Source: Diphasiastrum complanatum
Lineage: Eukaryota > Streptophyta > Lycopodiopsida > Lycopodiales > Lycopodiaceae
Length of the DNA: 64,000 nucleotides
Reading direction: 5' to 3'
Assembly: GCA_029204225.1 (NCBI GenBank)
Contig: CM055099.1
Location: 41,279,631 to 41,343,630, forward strand
Position numbers and translations under genes: made by a program. This document shows positions 44,687 to 55,196 of this stretch, piece by piece. Within the stretch, counting starts at the first letter, position 1. Each line of letters begins with the position of its first letter. A model generated the notes under the pieces. That model was not told where the DNA came from. It was given only the letters and a program-made list of their open reading frames with translations, and searched no databases.

Positions 44687-44691
44687 TTTTG

Positions 44692-45054
44692 TACATGTGG
44701 CCCAATAGTTTCTTGACATAGTGGCTTTAACGTAACGTTACTTCTTTGAGTCACATTTTGAGTCTACACTAAAAATGGCATAACTTTTGATTGCCATATC
44801 AGAATGCAACAAAAATTAGTGCATTGGAAAGCGCTTGTCTCCAATGATATATTAGATGTTATACTTTTGAGCTACTACTTAAAAGCTACAGCAATTCAAA
44901 GATACTGGTTGAAAATAGTAACAAAATGCAAAAGAGATCTTGGCACGAATTCATATGTGGCCCTTTTTGAACTCAAACTTTCTCTAATGCTAAATTAACT
45001 TAAACGTAGGTTAGCAGTGTTAGTCTACATTCTAGAGGATTGTAGGAATGATAC
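44692..45054. other. Host flank right of the array, no gene seen
   Basis: No ORF of note. Contiguous with 21528 before the array inserted. It runs directly into the repeated copia leader at 45055, so it may be LTR sequence of an old copia element. Confidence 0.4.
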
Positions 45055-45231
45055 AGTGGGCAGTGACCAGCAATCATATCCGAACTCCATCTGAATCGAT
45101 TTTATTCGTGATTTTTTTGCATCATTGGTATCAGAACTCGATTCTCATCATGAATAGTCAAAGCTTGATTTCCAACAGTGGAATTAGAGCTCGATTCTCA
45201 TCAGTAGTAGTCAAAGCTTGTTTCTCAACAC
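45055..45231 (+). repeat. Second copy of old copia LTR tail, primer site and leader
   Basis: Diverged copy of 4767-4960. It shares CAGTGACCA.CAATCATATC, the GCATCA LTR end, a mutated primer site TGGTATCAGAAC at 45128-45139 and the same tandem leader repeats. Sequence upstream of the shared block does not match, and gag does not follow. It is therefore a fragment of another copy or part of a rearranged tandem. Confidence 0.65.
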
Positions 45232-45835
45232 TTCCTTCTAAATTTCCTACTCTTCCAGCCTATGCTAGTTTGCTTGAGAAAGCCAGAGCAAGCCCTGTTG
45301 GATGTAGGCTAACTGGAATTTGCTAGATTGCCAATAGGAAAAGAGTTAGAGTATTTAGCAAACATAGAGATTCTGAGCAAACATTGTCTTGCATAGAATC
45401 AACAAACATATTCTGAAGTTGTTGATGAAGTTGTGCACTTCAGATACTTCGAACACTTCGGATAGAAGTAGCTGAGTATGTTGCTCATTGTCACTCATTG
45501 AAGCAGTCAGAAAGTCAAACACTTCGAAGCTGTTTAGTGAACTGACGGTTGAAGTCATCGAAGATGGCCAGGTCTTCGATGTTCTTAGAATAGCTTGACA
45601 TTTCGAACGTAGAATAGACGAGAATGGATACCCTTTGTTATGATGTAGAAAGTCAATGAAGTTGACTTCGAGTAATTCGGCCATGATTTCTACAAGTATC
45701 AGATGAGCAGACATACAAATAAAGTAGGTTGCATTTGAACCTAGATCAAGCATCAATAAACGTGCAGGAAGAATCTTGAAATAGAAATTAGTATTCACCA
45801 AAGAGACAACTGTGGACCTAATTTCAAACCACATT
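45232..45835. other. Unassigned stretch with an open frame on the minus strand
   Basis: A 159-codon minus frame (45355-45834) is open. Its composition (Leu/Ser/Phe-rich) and lack of any motif I know give no reason to call it a gene. No repeat match inside the window was noticed. Confidence 0.3.
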
Positions 45836-46957
45836 CTTGGCTAGTTTTGCTAATGGAAATGAAGCTATGGGAGGCTCATTATATCACACATTCATTTCTA
45901 AGTTCTCAAGTGTTGAGCTATGTGGTGTCAATACTTGGAAATTGTTAATTTCTAGTGAATCTATGGTCATTTTCTTGTGCCAAGTAGATCTTGAAGGACT
46001 AGTGCTACTACTAGTTATATGGAGTCATGTGGAGTTGGATTAACATCATTATTGTACTCTTTTACTCATAGATTTCCAAGGGTTGATTGTGGCAAGATGG
46101 AGATGGAGAATCATTCAGGGAGTTTTATGATGGAGACATGTCAAGAAAGGACAAAGATGGAGGAGACATGCAAGCATTGATTGATTACTCACATTTTTTG
46201 TTTGTTTGCTATTAGTTTCCAAAGAGTTTAAAGTTGGAAGCATGGAGGAATGATTGCATTTACATTCTATTTGGTTCTTCATGTTCTAGTTACATCTTGA
46301 TGTGTAAAATTGATGTAAGAAATAGTAAAGCATCCAATTTGGACACTATTCTCTATATCAATTATGGAAGCTATTTTAAAACTTTAGAAAGGAGGTCTAT
46401 ACTTAGGATGGATTGAATCTCAAAGTAGACTTCAGAAAATTCCATGATGCTTGGATGGGATACAAGAATTTGAAGTTTTGTGATTCGATAGCATGTCATT
46501 AGTTTATGTATGGAATATCTATCTACTTGCTCTCATATTTTATGCAAGTAGGATTGGTTACTTCATCCATTTGTAGGGTGATAGTCTTTTTTAATGTTTT
46601 GAGGCAATTTGTAAAATAAAACTATAATGAGAATGAATGAATCATCCTTCAAGGAAACTTATATCCATAATGAAGTATTTGGTCTCATTAAATCTAATAT
46701 TAGTATGGAATTCAAGCATAAATAAATGATGCAAATTCTTTGTTATTTTAGCATGCATAGTCTTGCTAATCTTGATATGTCTAATCCTCAACATCTTGGT
46801 AACAACATGATGATGGATTTCTTCAAGGAGGAGGAGCTTAATCATGTTCTTCAAGGATGGAAGAAATCAATGGCAAAAGTGCTCAAATGGTGGAAAGCTC
46901 TTCATGGTGCTTGGAAATGTTTTTTAATCAAGGAAGCTTTGTCATGGCTATGGTGAC
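45836..46957 (+). pseudogene. Degenerate locus joining modules of the two non-autonomous families
   Basis: 45985-46090 matches, base by base, the PLDLEDGLVL region of the truncated family B relative (59985-60100). 46225-46365 matches its 3' region near 61900-61970 (tgtaaaattgatgtaagaaatag shared). Immediately downstream, 46600-46957 matches the second module of the family A 606-codon ORF: ...S.SFKETYIHNEVF, CYFSMHSLANLD and a terminal KEALSWLW. Many stops interrupt it. The 3' end WKKSMAKVLKWWKAL...EALSWLW confirms the ancestral C-terminus seen in the solo family A copy. Confidence 0.6.
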
Positions 46958-47099
46958 CTTGCAACAATATCAGGTTTATTGGCTAGTTTTCTCACCAAAT
47001 CCATGCCAAAGTATCTACTTGAGAAGCTAGTTTTCAGCTAATTAAGTTTTGAATAGATCTAGCATATTCATCAAGCAAAAATTTGTATAGATGACAAAT

Positions 47100-47960
47100 A
47101 AAAGTAGTTAAGATTTTTGTTGGGAGGCATGTAGTAATAACTTACAAATAAACAAATGCAAATGTGCAAAAACTATGCAAATAATAACTTGAGGATTTTA
47201 CATTTTCATGTACATAACTCAATTACAAATGTGTGGAGCATGTTCCCATGTGTGAATAGTAGGCCTAATTCATGTCATAAAATAGCTAGTTTCTTGGAGC
47301 AATGAAAAACTAGACAAAAGCTAGTCAAGTTGTAGCATGCCAAGTATCATCATGAAGATGGACCTCAATCTCCTCATAACTTGTACAAATCAAATGCCTG
47401 ATTAGGCATAGGCAAAAAACCATCCATCTCGAGTCCCAAGAGGTGTTGACACATGTCCTAGATTGTAGGGATGCAAATTGGAAGTAGTGTGCCATAGGTC
47501 AAATCCTCATCACATTGATTTTTGAGGTCCAATCAAATTATGCGGTGCAAATTATGGATCTAATCATGTTTAGAGGTTACCACATGCTTTATTGAGTAGG
47601 AACTCGAGCGACCACTATATGGATGTGAGCTCTCAGTGTACTTGAAATACTTTTGAGAAATAGAATGGTTTTGATGTCAAATCCTCTTGTACATTCTCTC
47701 TCTATGTGAGGGCTCTTGATTTTTCTCTCTCTAATCGAGAGAGGATGTTTGTCTCTCTCTAAAATCTTGAGTAACACTTGGTTTCTTCATGGATGTGCAT
47801 GGAAATGGCTTGTCTTTGATGGATGATTAGTTTTTGTGTTCAAGAGCTCTTGTGTAGATCCAAATCTTGGTTGATAGCTTGATAAAGTTCGAGTTGATCA
47901 CGATAGATTTGGCAGTGTGCAAAATCTCATGCATGTGGATCATGCTAGATCCATTCAAGG
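47100..47960. repeat. Probable degenerate LTR of a family A relative
   Basis: 47226-47257 (atgtgtggagcatgttccca, then tgtgtgaa) resembles the U3 of family A LTRs at the same place relative to the preceding coding remnant. The rest is too diverged to align by eye. Contains TC-rich tracts near 47695-47760. No clear end or target duplication. Confidence 0.3.
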
Positions 47961-47963
47961 TCC

Positions 47964-49195
47964 ATAAATGTAAATTTTTAACATTTCTCACATCTTTTGA
48001 TGAAACTTCTTGTGTAGAAGATGCAGTGCAAGAGGAAGAATGGATCCAAGCAATGGATCATGAACATCAAGCTTTCATGAAGAACAACACTTGGAGGTTA
48101 GTGAAGCTTCAAAGAACAACAAGGCAATTGGACGCAAATGCATCTCCAAGGTGAAGACAAACCAAGATGGATCAATCAATAAGTTCAATGAAAATTTGGT
48201 GTTAAAGGCATATGCTCAAGAGTATGGGATTCATTATGATGAAACCTTTGCTCCCATGGCAAAGATGGCATTTCACTTTTTGAATGGCATCTATGGCAAA
48301 TGGATGCTACTAATCACTCGTAAGCTTGAAGAGAAAGTTTTCATGGGATAACTCAAGGGATAAATCTCTCAAGACAAGCCCAATCTTGTGTGTTTTCTTC
48401 AAAAGAGTTTTTATGGGCTTAAGCAAGCACCAAGGAGTTGGTATGCTGGGCTTACTCTTTAGAAATTTCATGATGAGTGAGCATGATCATTCACTCTAAT
48501 TTAGAAAATGTGGTAATGATGCTACTATCCTCTTGATCTATGTACATGATAGCATTTTGAGGGGCAATAATAAACAACATATATATGATATCAAGATCGC
48601 TCTCAAGGAGTTTGAGATTCAAGATCTTGGTCTACTTCACTATGTCTTAGGAATAGAGACTCGGTAGGAATTCTAAAAACCCTTTCATTTTTCAAGAGAA
48701 GTATGCTATTCTACTCTTAAAAGATTCCAAATGGATGATTGCAAGTTTGTTTCTACACCTATTGAATCTAATGTAAAAGTAACTATAAGAGGTAATGAAA
48801 TATCCTTTAAGGACATTACTCTCTATAGGAAGCTAATCGAATCTCTTATTTGGCTAACCATCACAAGACCTGGTCTTAGCTATTTTATTACTAGATAAGT
48901 CAATGCATGCAAGATTCTAATAAGACTCATTGGAAGCTAGATAAAAGGTCCTGATATGTGGGAAAAGAGTCCGAAGATGCATCTCAGGATCTAGAGATTT
49001 TGTCATATTGTACGACATACCTACACCTAGTCTTTGTGGATTTTGAGATTTATATTTAATAGAAGATCACATAGATAAGAATTCATAAGCAGATATGCTA
49101 AATATCTTGGATATGGAGCTATCTCATGGTGCTCAAAGAAGAAATCAACAATTTCTCTCTCTTCCATTGAGGTCGAGTACAAGGCATAGTTAAAA
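47964..49195 (+). pseudogene. Dead family B copia pol (RT to RNase H)
   Basis: Starts with FLTSFDE..CV.......EWIQAMDHEH, the same segment that opens the reverse transcriptase of the intact family B ORF (near residue 800). It continues with shifted frames: [43 protein letters not shown] (catalytic YVDD changed), FEIQDLG.LHY.LGIE and LYRKLI.SLIWLTITRPG. It ends at VEYKA of the RNase H domain near 49190. Stops, frameshifts and deletions run throughout. Gag, protease and integrase are absent, so this is a 5'-truncated and 3'-truncated relic. Confidence 0.85.
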
Positions 49196-49979
49196 TTCAA
49201 CTAGGATCTAGTGCACAAGCTCTCAAAGATGGCACATCAAGAGTTATTGATTACAAAGAGAAAAATTGTACATGTTGTAAAATCTCCAACATGCATGGAT
49301 CCTCCATCTAGCTAGGCTGAGACACTTATAAGAATGAACCTGTAAAGTTGATATAAATGAATGACTACCTGAGGAATTCTTACTGCCACCATAGGATTGT
49401 ACCAAATAGATAGCTAGTAGACATAATGACAAGTCAATGGGCATAAAATGACTACTTTGTTTCAAATGTAGCAAATGCATAAACACACACAACTCTGACT
49501 CAGATCTAGACTCTTATGACAAGGTAACATGCAAGCACACATTCATGCAAACCCTATCTCCCAGAGATACTGATGATGATCTGCCTCTCCTACATCTCAT
49601 GTAGGCTCAACCTCCCATGCTTGACATTGCTAGCTCTAATTTGATCAGTACATATGTTTTCCACCAAGGAGCCTATCTCACCACTATATCCATCATGTCA
49701 ATCCAACCAAACTAAATGCAAAGTAGATCCAACTATCGTGATGATCAACTCACCCACGATCCATAGCATATCAAGTAGAATAGCTCCATCAGAAACCTGT
49801 ACCCTCCTATACAATCTAATTATCAAATATCCATTACTCGTTGATAGCTCTCCAAGAATCTGTCCAACCGTAGTGCAACTTCTGCCCCTTGATCCATTCT
49901 AGTATCCTCTTGACCCTGATCTTGATGTGATGGCAAGAACATAGGCATCAATGGTACTTGAATCTATGAGGTTGTCTCT
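49196..49979. other. No recognisable gene
   Basis: An 82-codon plus frame (49654-49902) and an 82-codon minus frame (49244-49492) are open, but neither shows a motif. Nothing else supported. Confidence 0.3.
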
Positions 49980-49984
49980 AGAAC

Positions 49985-50510
49985 CTGAGCGGCTGCTTTT
50001 TTGTATTATTTGATGATGGATTTTGCCTTTTTTAACTTAGCCAATGCCGTTTGTTTGAATTTGTCAAATCGGCCCTAGAATTCGGCCAATATGATGTGAT
50101 ATGTCTCAACCTTTTTGAATAAATATCTGACCTCCTCTGGTGGAACAGGATGGTCTGGCAATTTCGTTTATAGATAGGTGTCTCGTTCAAAGGTGGTAGC
50201 ATCCAATTCACCTTGAATCCTTTCTCGATCAAGGTTTGCCATGTCCAGTTGCCCTTGTAGTAGCAATACTTGTTGTTTGGCATCCTGAACTGCTTGGTCA
50301 ACTTGATCTCACACTATTGTCAAAGTATTTTGGAGTGTGGCCACATAACCTTCCAAAGTCCTTATAGATTGCTTGGCATTTTTTAGCTCCGCTTATGATT
50401 TTGCTTCGTGTTGTTTGGCAATCTTAAGCTCCTAGTTTAGCTAGATAACCTTCTGGATTATCAGAGTGTTTTTAGATCCCAATTCAGATATGTGCTTCTC
50501 CATGGACGTC
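49985..50510 (-). pseudogene. Decayed coiled-coil protein
   Basis: Reading the minus strand in one frame from 50510 to 49985 gives a long amphipathic helical protein interrupted only by in-frame stops. Segments include LQGQLDMANLDRERIQGEL (about 50200-50150), EGYVATLQNTLTIV then DQVDQAVQDAKQQV, and HIILAEF then GRFDKFKQTALAKLKKAK. About six to eight stop codons are present, but the frame is otherwise kept. Heptad-like Leu/Ile/Val spacing and high Lys/Glu/Gln are clear. Similar coiled-coil regions occur in Gag-like or structural proteins of some plant transposons, but I cannot assign the family. It ends against the putative LTR at 50511. Confidence 0.5.
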
Positions 50511-51523
50511 TGTTGGATTATTCTCCTACTAATCGACTAATAAACATTTTAATCTTTGTCCAACTTTTATACAGACCTACAGATTCCTTCGTGTTTCTAC
50601 ACAATCTACATAACTACTCAAAAACGGCTCACAGTGTCGGGGTTTTCACATGACAGTTTATGTTCATTTATGCAAAGTGACAGTTTATGTTTAAATCTGC
50701 AGACAAACTGTTTATGACCAAAGCCGCCGACTCGCATTAATTCATCAGCAAGTAATTTCTGAAAAGTCCTAACTAAGTCCTAACTGGATGGATGCCAACA
50801 CATCATAGCCAACTGAATGATGCATTTGATGACCTAATTGCTTAGTACAAATAGCTGTTACATCTCAAGCATTGAAGCATGAAGATCAATCATCAAGTAT
50901 TGAATAGTTAGCGTTCTCTCTCTCAAGTTTGTGAGCTTGAACACTCTTGAGCATTCTAGCTCAATTCTTTAGAATTGATTAGAGATTGTTATTGCACTTG
51001 CTGCTTATCAGTAGTTGTGCTTAGTTTAGACTTATTTAGATGTTCAGAATTAGCTTAGGTACGCGGCTTTGATCCACAACTTGTTGTACTCATTTACATT
51101 TGTTTCATTTTTATACTGAATCGATACTATCTTCTTATTGCATTCAGGTTTGTCTCAGAATGTGTGTTTCTATAGTTCTTCACGACTGATTATTATTCAG
51201 TGCTTAATGTTTGGCTACGTAATCACTATAGTACTAATGATTTCAAAATTAGTTACTATAAGATCGACCATGATTCATATCACTATTGTTTTGTTTGAAA
51301 TTGATAGGCGTAGTCATGCATAAAGAAAGAAAAAGATAGTTTATTCTGTTGCGCATGATAAGTTTCTGCTTCTTGTCATTCGAATTCTTTTTATTCAATT
51401 CTATGTCCAACATGACATCAAAGCGTTGATTCTTCAAGGCCTAATACTATATCAGAGTGCAAGCTCTTATACTTGATATCTTTTGCGATATCACATTACT
51501 CTTCAGTTCAAATCAATTTGTTT
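50511..51523 (+). repeat. Probable 5' LTR of the copia element at 51.5 kb
   Basis: Starts TGTTGGATTATTC, a common copia LTR start, and lies directly before the primer-binding site TGGTATCAGAGA at 51524-51535 and gag at 51589. The exact right end is uncertain because no CA immediately precedes the primer site. No second LTR copy was found in the window. Confidence 0.5.
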
Positions 51524-51535
51524 TGGTATCAGAGA
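51524..51535 (+). other. Primer-binding site, copia element at 51.5 kb
   Basis: TGGTATCAGAGA matches the initiator-Met tRNA site in 11 of 12 positions and is 54 bp upstream of the gag ATG. Confidence 0.7.
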
Positions 51536-51588
51536 ATTGATTTCCATAGAACAGTATCTCTCTTAATGTCGAGAGACTAAAGTTTCAT

Positions 51589-52440
51589 ATGGATTCTCAA
51601 AGTAAAGCCGGTCTTATCACAGACAAGCTGAATGGATCCAATTATGATGTATTGAAATTTAAGATGAAGACCTTGCTAATCGCCAACGAGTTGTGGGATG
51701 TTGTTACGGGTATGGAAGTGAAGCCTGAAGACAACATAGAAGACTCAAAATGGAAATCGAAGGATGGTAAAGCTTTTGTGCTTATTATCCTCAATATATC
51801 AGATACTTAGATTGGCCACATAGCTGAAGCCAAAATTTCAAAAGAAGTTTGGGACATCTTGAGCTCACTATATGATGTGAGAGACGTAACTACCAAGTTA
51901 CATCTTCAAAAGAAGTTTTTCACTCTCAAGATATCAAATAATGATTCTCTTCAGAATCATATTAACCAGTTTAAGAATCTCTTGCAACAGATGGCCACTG
52001 TCAGATCAGTCATAGACAATCAAGATGCAATCATGACATTGCTTTCAAGCCTACCCTCTACATATGAGAACGATGATGATCATTATGACACACTCAGATT
52101 TAACTCTGACAAGAGTTATCACTATGTTATTGCAAGAAGATAATTGAAGAAGTCAAGACACTTCATCTACCTCTTCGTCTCATGTTCTATATGTCAACAC
52201 GGGCTCAAAACGACAGAAGCAAAAAAGCTCCAAGCATTCTGCATCGAATCAAAAGCAGACTCAAAGTCAAAAACAATTATCGAATCCACATTTGTCGAAG
52301 AAGAAGATGTTTTGCAGATATTGCAAGCGCAATAACCATGAGATCCAGGATTGCCAAATTCTCAAAGCGAAGAATGCAGGCAAGCAACATGATCAACAAA
52401 AAGATATAGTTACATCATCTACTGAAGTCAAAAAATGGAC
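51589..52440 (+). pseudogene. Copia Gag with CCHC knuckle, decayed
   Basis: The ATG at 51589 begins MDSQSKAGLITDKLNGSNY, then FKMKTLLIANELW.VVTG, the N-terminal copia Gag signature. A stop at 51808 interrupts it. The frame resumes as EVWDILSSLYDV, LHLQKKFFTLKISNNDSLQ, HINQFKNLLQQM and TLLSSLPSTYEN, the UBN2 core. A perfect knuckle CRYCKRNNHEIQDC lies at 52313-52354 in another frame. A partly duplicated segment (tttatagtcaaaga) occurs at 52449 and 52502. The protease follows, but in inverted orientation. Confidence 0.85.
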
Positions 52441-52548
52441 GAAGGCACTTTTATAGTCAAAGACAAATATGCAAATTTGGATGATGATAGCAGAAGGCAA
52501 CTTTATAGTCAAAGAAGTATGTTCATCTTGGTGATGATAGCACTCACA

Positions 52549-53049
52549 CTATCGAAAATTTTCCATTCCTATAGTCTGCTTTCCAAGGATGCAACTATGA
52601 CAGACAGGGAGATCGACTTTGCCAGAAGGATAGTCAAGACCAAGTGGTAGGGATTGCCTAGACATGTTTGAAACAGATGTATAATTCAAGTGTCCTAAGC
52701 GATGATGCCATAGTAATGCTTTATTGACAAGAACAGAAGTTTTCAAGACTTGACTAGAATCAGAATAACAATGTGCCAGTCTATATAAGTATCCATGCCT
52801 CTTGCCGAGTGCAAGGATCTTATTATTCTTATCGATAATTTTGCATTGATCAGACTCAAACTCCACTTTATGACCTAAATCTATAATTCTATTTACTGAT
52901 AATAGATTTGTAGAGAGTTTAGAAACATACACTAGTTCGAATTGATCACGTTGGAACCTCAATCTTACAGTACCTTTACTTTCAATAGTGTGAGTGCTAT
53001 CATCACCAAGACGAACATACAAATTTCTTTTAGATTGAGTCATAGACAT
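52549..53049 (-). pseudogene. Inverted protease-to-GAG-pre segment of the same copia element
   Basis: A 166-codon open minus-strand frame reads KRNLYVRLGDDSTHTIESKG, ...LSTNLLSVNRIIDLGHKVEF, ...LLWHHRLGHLNYTSV and CHSCILGKQ. This is the usual post-protease and GAG-pre region ending at the zinc-binding Cys pair before integrase. Gag to the left and integrase to the right are both on the plus strand and this piece belongs exactly between them, so it has been inverted in place. A 41-bp inverted repeat (52517-52557 and 52980-53020, two mismatches) marks the rearrangement. The catalytic DSG of the protease is not included. Confidence 0.85.
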
Positions 53050-53406
53050 GCAACAAAAGGTTTGTTAGTTGTTCATTCAGATATATGTGGACCTATGCAA
53101 ACTCTTTTATTGCTAGATGCAAAGTATTTTATTACTTTTATTGACGAATTCTCTCAAAGAACAGCTGTTTACTTCATTAGGCAAAAATCGGAGGCTTTCA
53201 TCAAGTTCATACAATTCAAAGAGCACGTAGAAAATCAAACTGGCAAATGAATCAAAACACTGAGGTTCGACAACGGGGGAGAATATATTTCCACCGAATT
53301 CAAGGAGTATTGCCTTAACAATGACATTGAATAACAATACATTACCTCCTATTCGCCTCAGTCAAATGGTCTTGCTGAGAGAAAAAAACAGAACTTGTAT
53401 CATGTC
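53041..53406 (+). pseudogene. Copia integrase fragment
   Basis: RHATKGLLVVHSDICGPMQT opens the integrase core; FITFIDEFSQRTAVYFI follows, then FDNGGEY near 53268-53290 and SYSPQSNGLAERKKQN near 53345-53395. These hold the D, D and E region of the catalytic core. A TGA at 53248 and a later TAA break the frame. Similarity stops near 53406, where unrelated sequence begins. Confidence 0.85.
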
Positions 53407-53675
53407 ATTATGTTAGTGATAGCTTTTGATAGCTCTTTGGTGGATAAATGTGTGCTTGTGTGCGCTTGCCTTGAAGATTGTCAAGATAGATTGGTAGCTA
53501 CAATCAAGAGATAGATGATGTGCAATCACACGCTCCTTAGAATATCAATCACACACTTTTGGATGTCCTCACACGTGTGAAAAGTTCACATGAGCTGCCT
53601 CCATAAGGTATGCATAAATTCTTTGTGGATTGTAAATACCTTAGAACTCATGAAAGAGTCTTTCAATATATAAAA

Positions 53676-53905
53676 TCAGGGTTGGCTCAATGTATCAATT
53701 GAATATGATATGTTGGATATAGTACATACCATAGCATATATCAATGAGCCGATAAATGAATGATAAGGATACTTCTCCAATTTTTTTACTTCTTTCTTAG
53801 ATTGTGGGCATAAACTTGGATTCATTGGAGAATTTGCTGATTTGCAATCTACCATGTTATGCTTTTCCAACAAATTTTGAATGTACATTTGTTGACTGAT
53901 CTATG
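53676..53905 (-). pseudogene. Copia reverse transcriptase/RNase H connection fragment
   Basis: Minus-strand ISQQ(M)YIQNLLEKHNMVDCK, ...NPSL..., YPYHSFIGSLIYAMVC and SYSIDTLSQ. This is the conserved stretch after the RT thumb in copia Pol, equivalent to EKYVNSILKRFHM...GSLIWL of the family B ORF. Orientation is opposite to the adjacent integrase. It may belong to the same scrambled element. Truncated on both sides. Confidence 0.8.
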
Positions 53906-54923
53906 TTGATGCGTAGATGATGTACAAAATCATCTAACAAACCGATTTTTTGGTCCTTGCTTTGCATATCTGATGTTGCATATAATTTTGTAGATGTTGC
54001 CTACAACTTTATCGAGAATCCTCATGTCCCATCACTTGAGGGCGCAATCGGTAGACTCAGGGAAGACAAATCCATTAGTGACCAGCTGGCAGTTCAAATT
54101 TAAATCTTTTATTCGGGATTTCGTACTTAGGATTCAGGAATATGACGGCTCTTTGACAGCTGCTTTCTTTATTTAACGTCCGCATGAATTCGGAATAGGT
54201 CGAATGATTTTCTTCTACTTGCCTATTGTTGGCTATAGTAGAAGCAAAACTTTGTCATATTGTTATTCGTCGTTGTTCTGTGCAATTCGATAAAATTAAT
54301 ACTCTCGTCCTGCTTAATTTGTTTTTGTAGAGTATTTCAGCTCTGTAGTTGCGATCCAATCGCAGACTATTGTTTCTATCCACGCAGATCTACAATATTA
54401 TATATGCACTATTTAAGCCGTACTCAAGGGACCAGGATATTTTAGCTCTCCCATCTTTAGATCTCTGATGTACATTCTACAAATATCAGCTCAGTACATA
54501 GTTCACCTTTATCTCCATTACAAAGGGTGTTCAGAGAATCACTTATTGGAACTTCCGCATTAAGATTGGGTATTATACTTTGTTGATTGGTCTATTTGCA
54601 AGCAACCGGGTAAAATTTTCTGGAACTGACTTCAATTTTTGACTCATCATACAATACTTGTACTCTGCAGCCTTTTGTTGAAAATTAGGCTGTGTTTTCC
54701 TATACCTAGTCTCCGTTTGTTGTCCCTTGAATTGTTGCTCACGACCCCTGGTTTCATGGACCTGAAACCAAAAGCGTTGGAAGGCTTACTACATGGAGTA
54801 CATTATCAAGATAGAAAAAAATGTGCTTCTTCGTGCACCATTTTTTAGTCCAATATCACAACTGGACTTTTGTAGATCCTAACCAGCTAGATATTTCTTA
54901 TGGTAATTATCATGAAGCATCTC
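53906..54923. other. No recognisable gene
   Basis: Only short open frames with no motif. The stretch 53407-53675, left of the RT fragment, is also unassigned apart from the palindrome TCACACGTGTGA at 53569-53580. Confidence 0.3.
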
Positions 54924-55190
54924 CTATGTACGATGACTTAATATCATATTATACCAATTATTACAAATAATCTTGTAATATTTAAAACCATTGATTTTTT
55001 CGGACTTTCTTTGATATTCACCATTTTTTTCATAGACTTTATTTTGAATATCTTTAGCTCTTTTGTAGTTATAATCACTTCTCGACCTCTTATCATGCTT
55101 TCTTAGTATTTCGTCAATTAGAGGTTTTAATGCTCGTATGTAGTTATATTTTTCTGAGTTCATAAAATTTTGATAGAGTATTATAATCAC
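54924..55190 (-). CDS. Unrecognised small ORF after the Gag-like gene
   Basis: 88 codons, begins 6 bp after the stop of the Gag-like ORF on the same strand. Lys/Tyr/Ile-rich with a basic centre (RKHDKRSRSDYNYKRAK) and probably helical. I see no zinc knuckle or protease motif. It may be a frame-shifted continuation of the same element or a chance frame in AT-rich DNA. Confidence 0.3.
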   Translation of the reverse strand: MIIILYQNFMNSEKYNYIRALKPLIDEILRKHDKRSRSDYNYKRAKDIQNKVYEKNGEYQRKSEKINGFKYYKIICNNWYNMILSHRT

Positions 55191-55196
55191 AAAAGA

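Noticed and set aside
45355-45834. 159-codon minus-strand open frame as a host gene
   Set aside because: No recognisable domain, unusual composition and decayed transposons on both sides. Listed only as an unassigned stretch.
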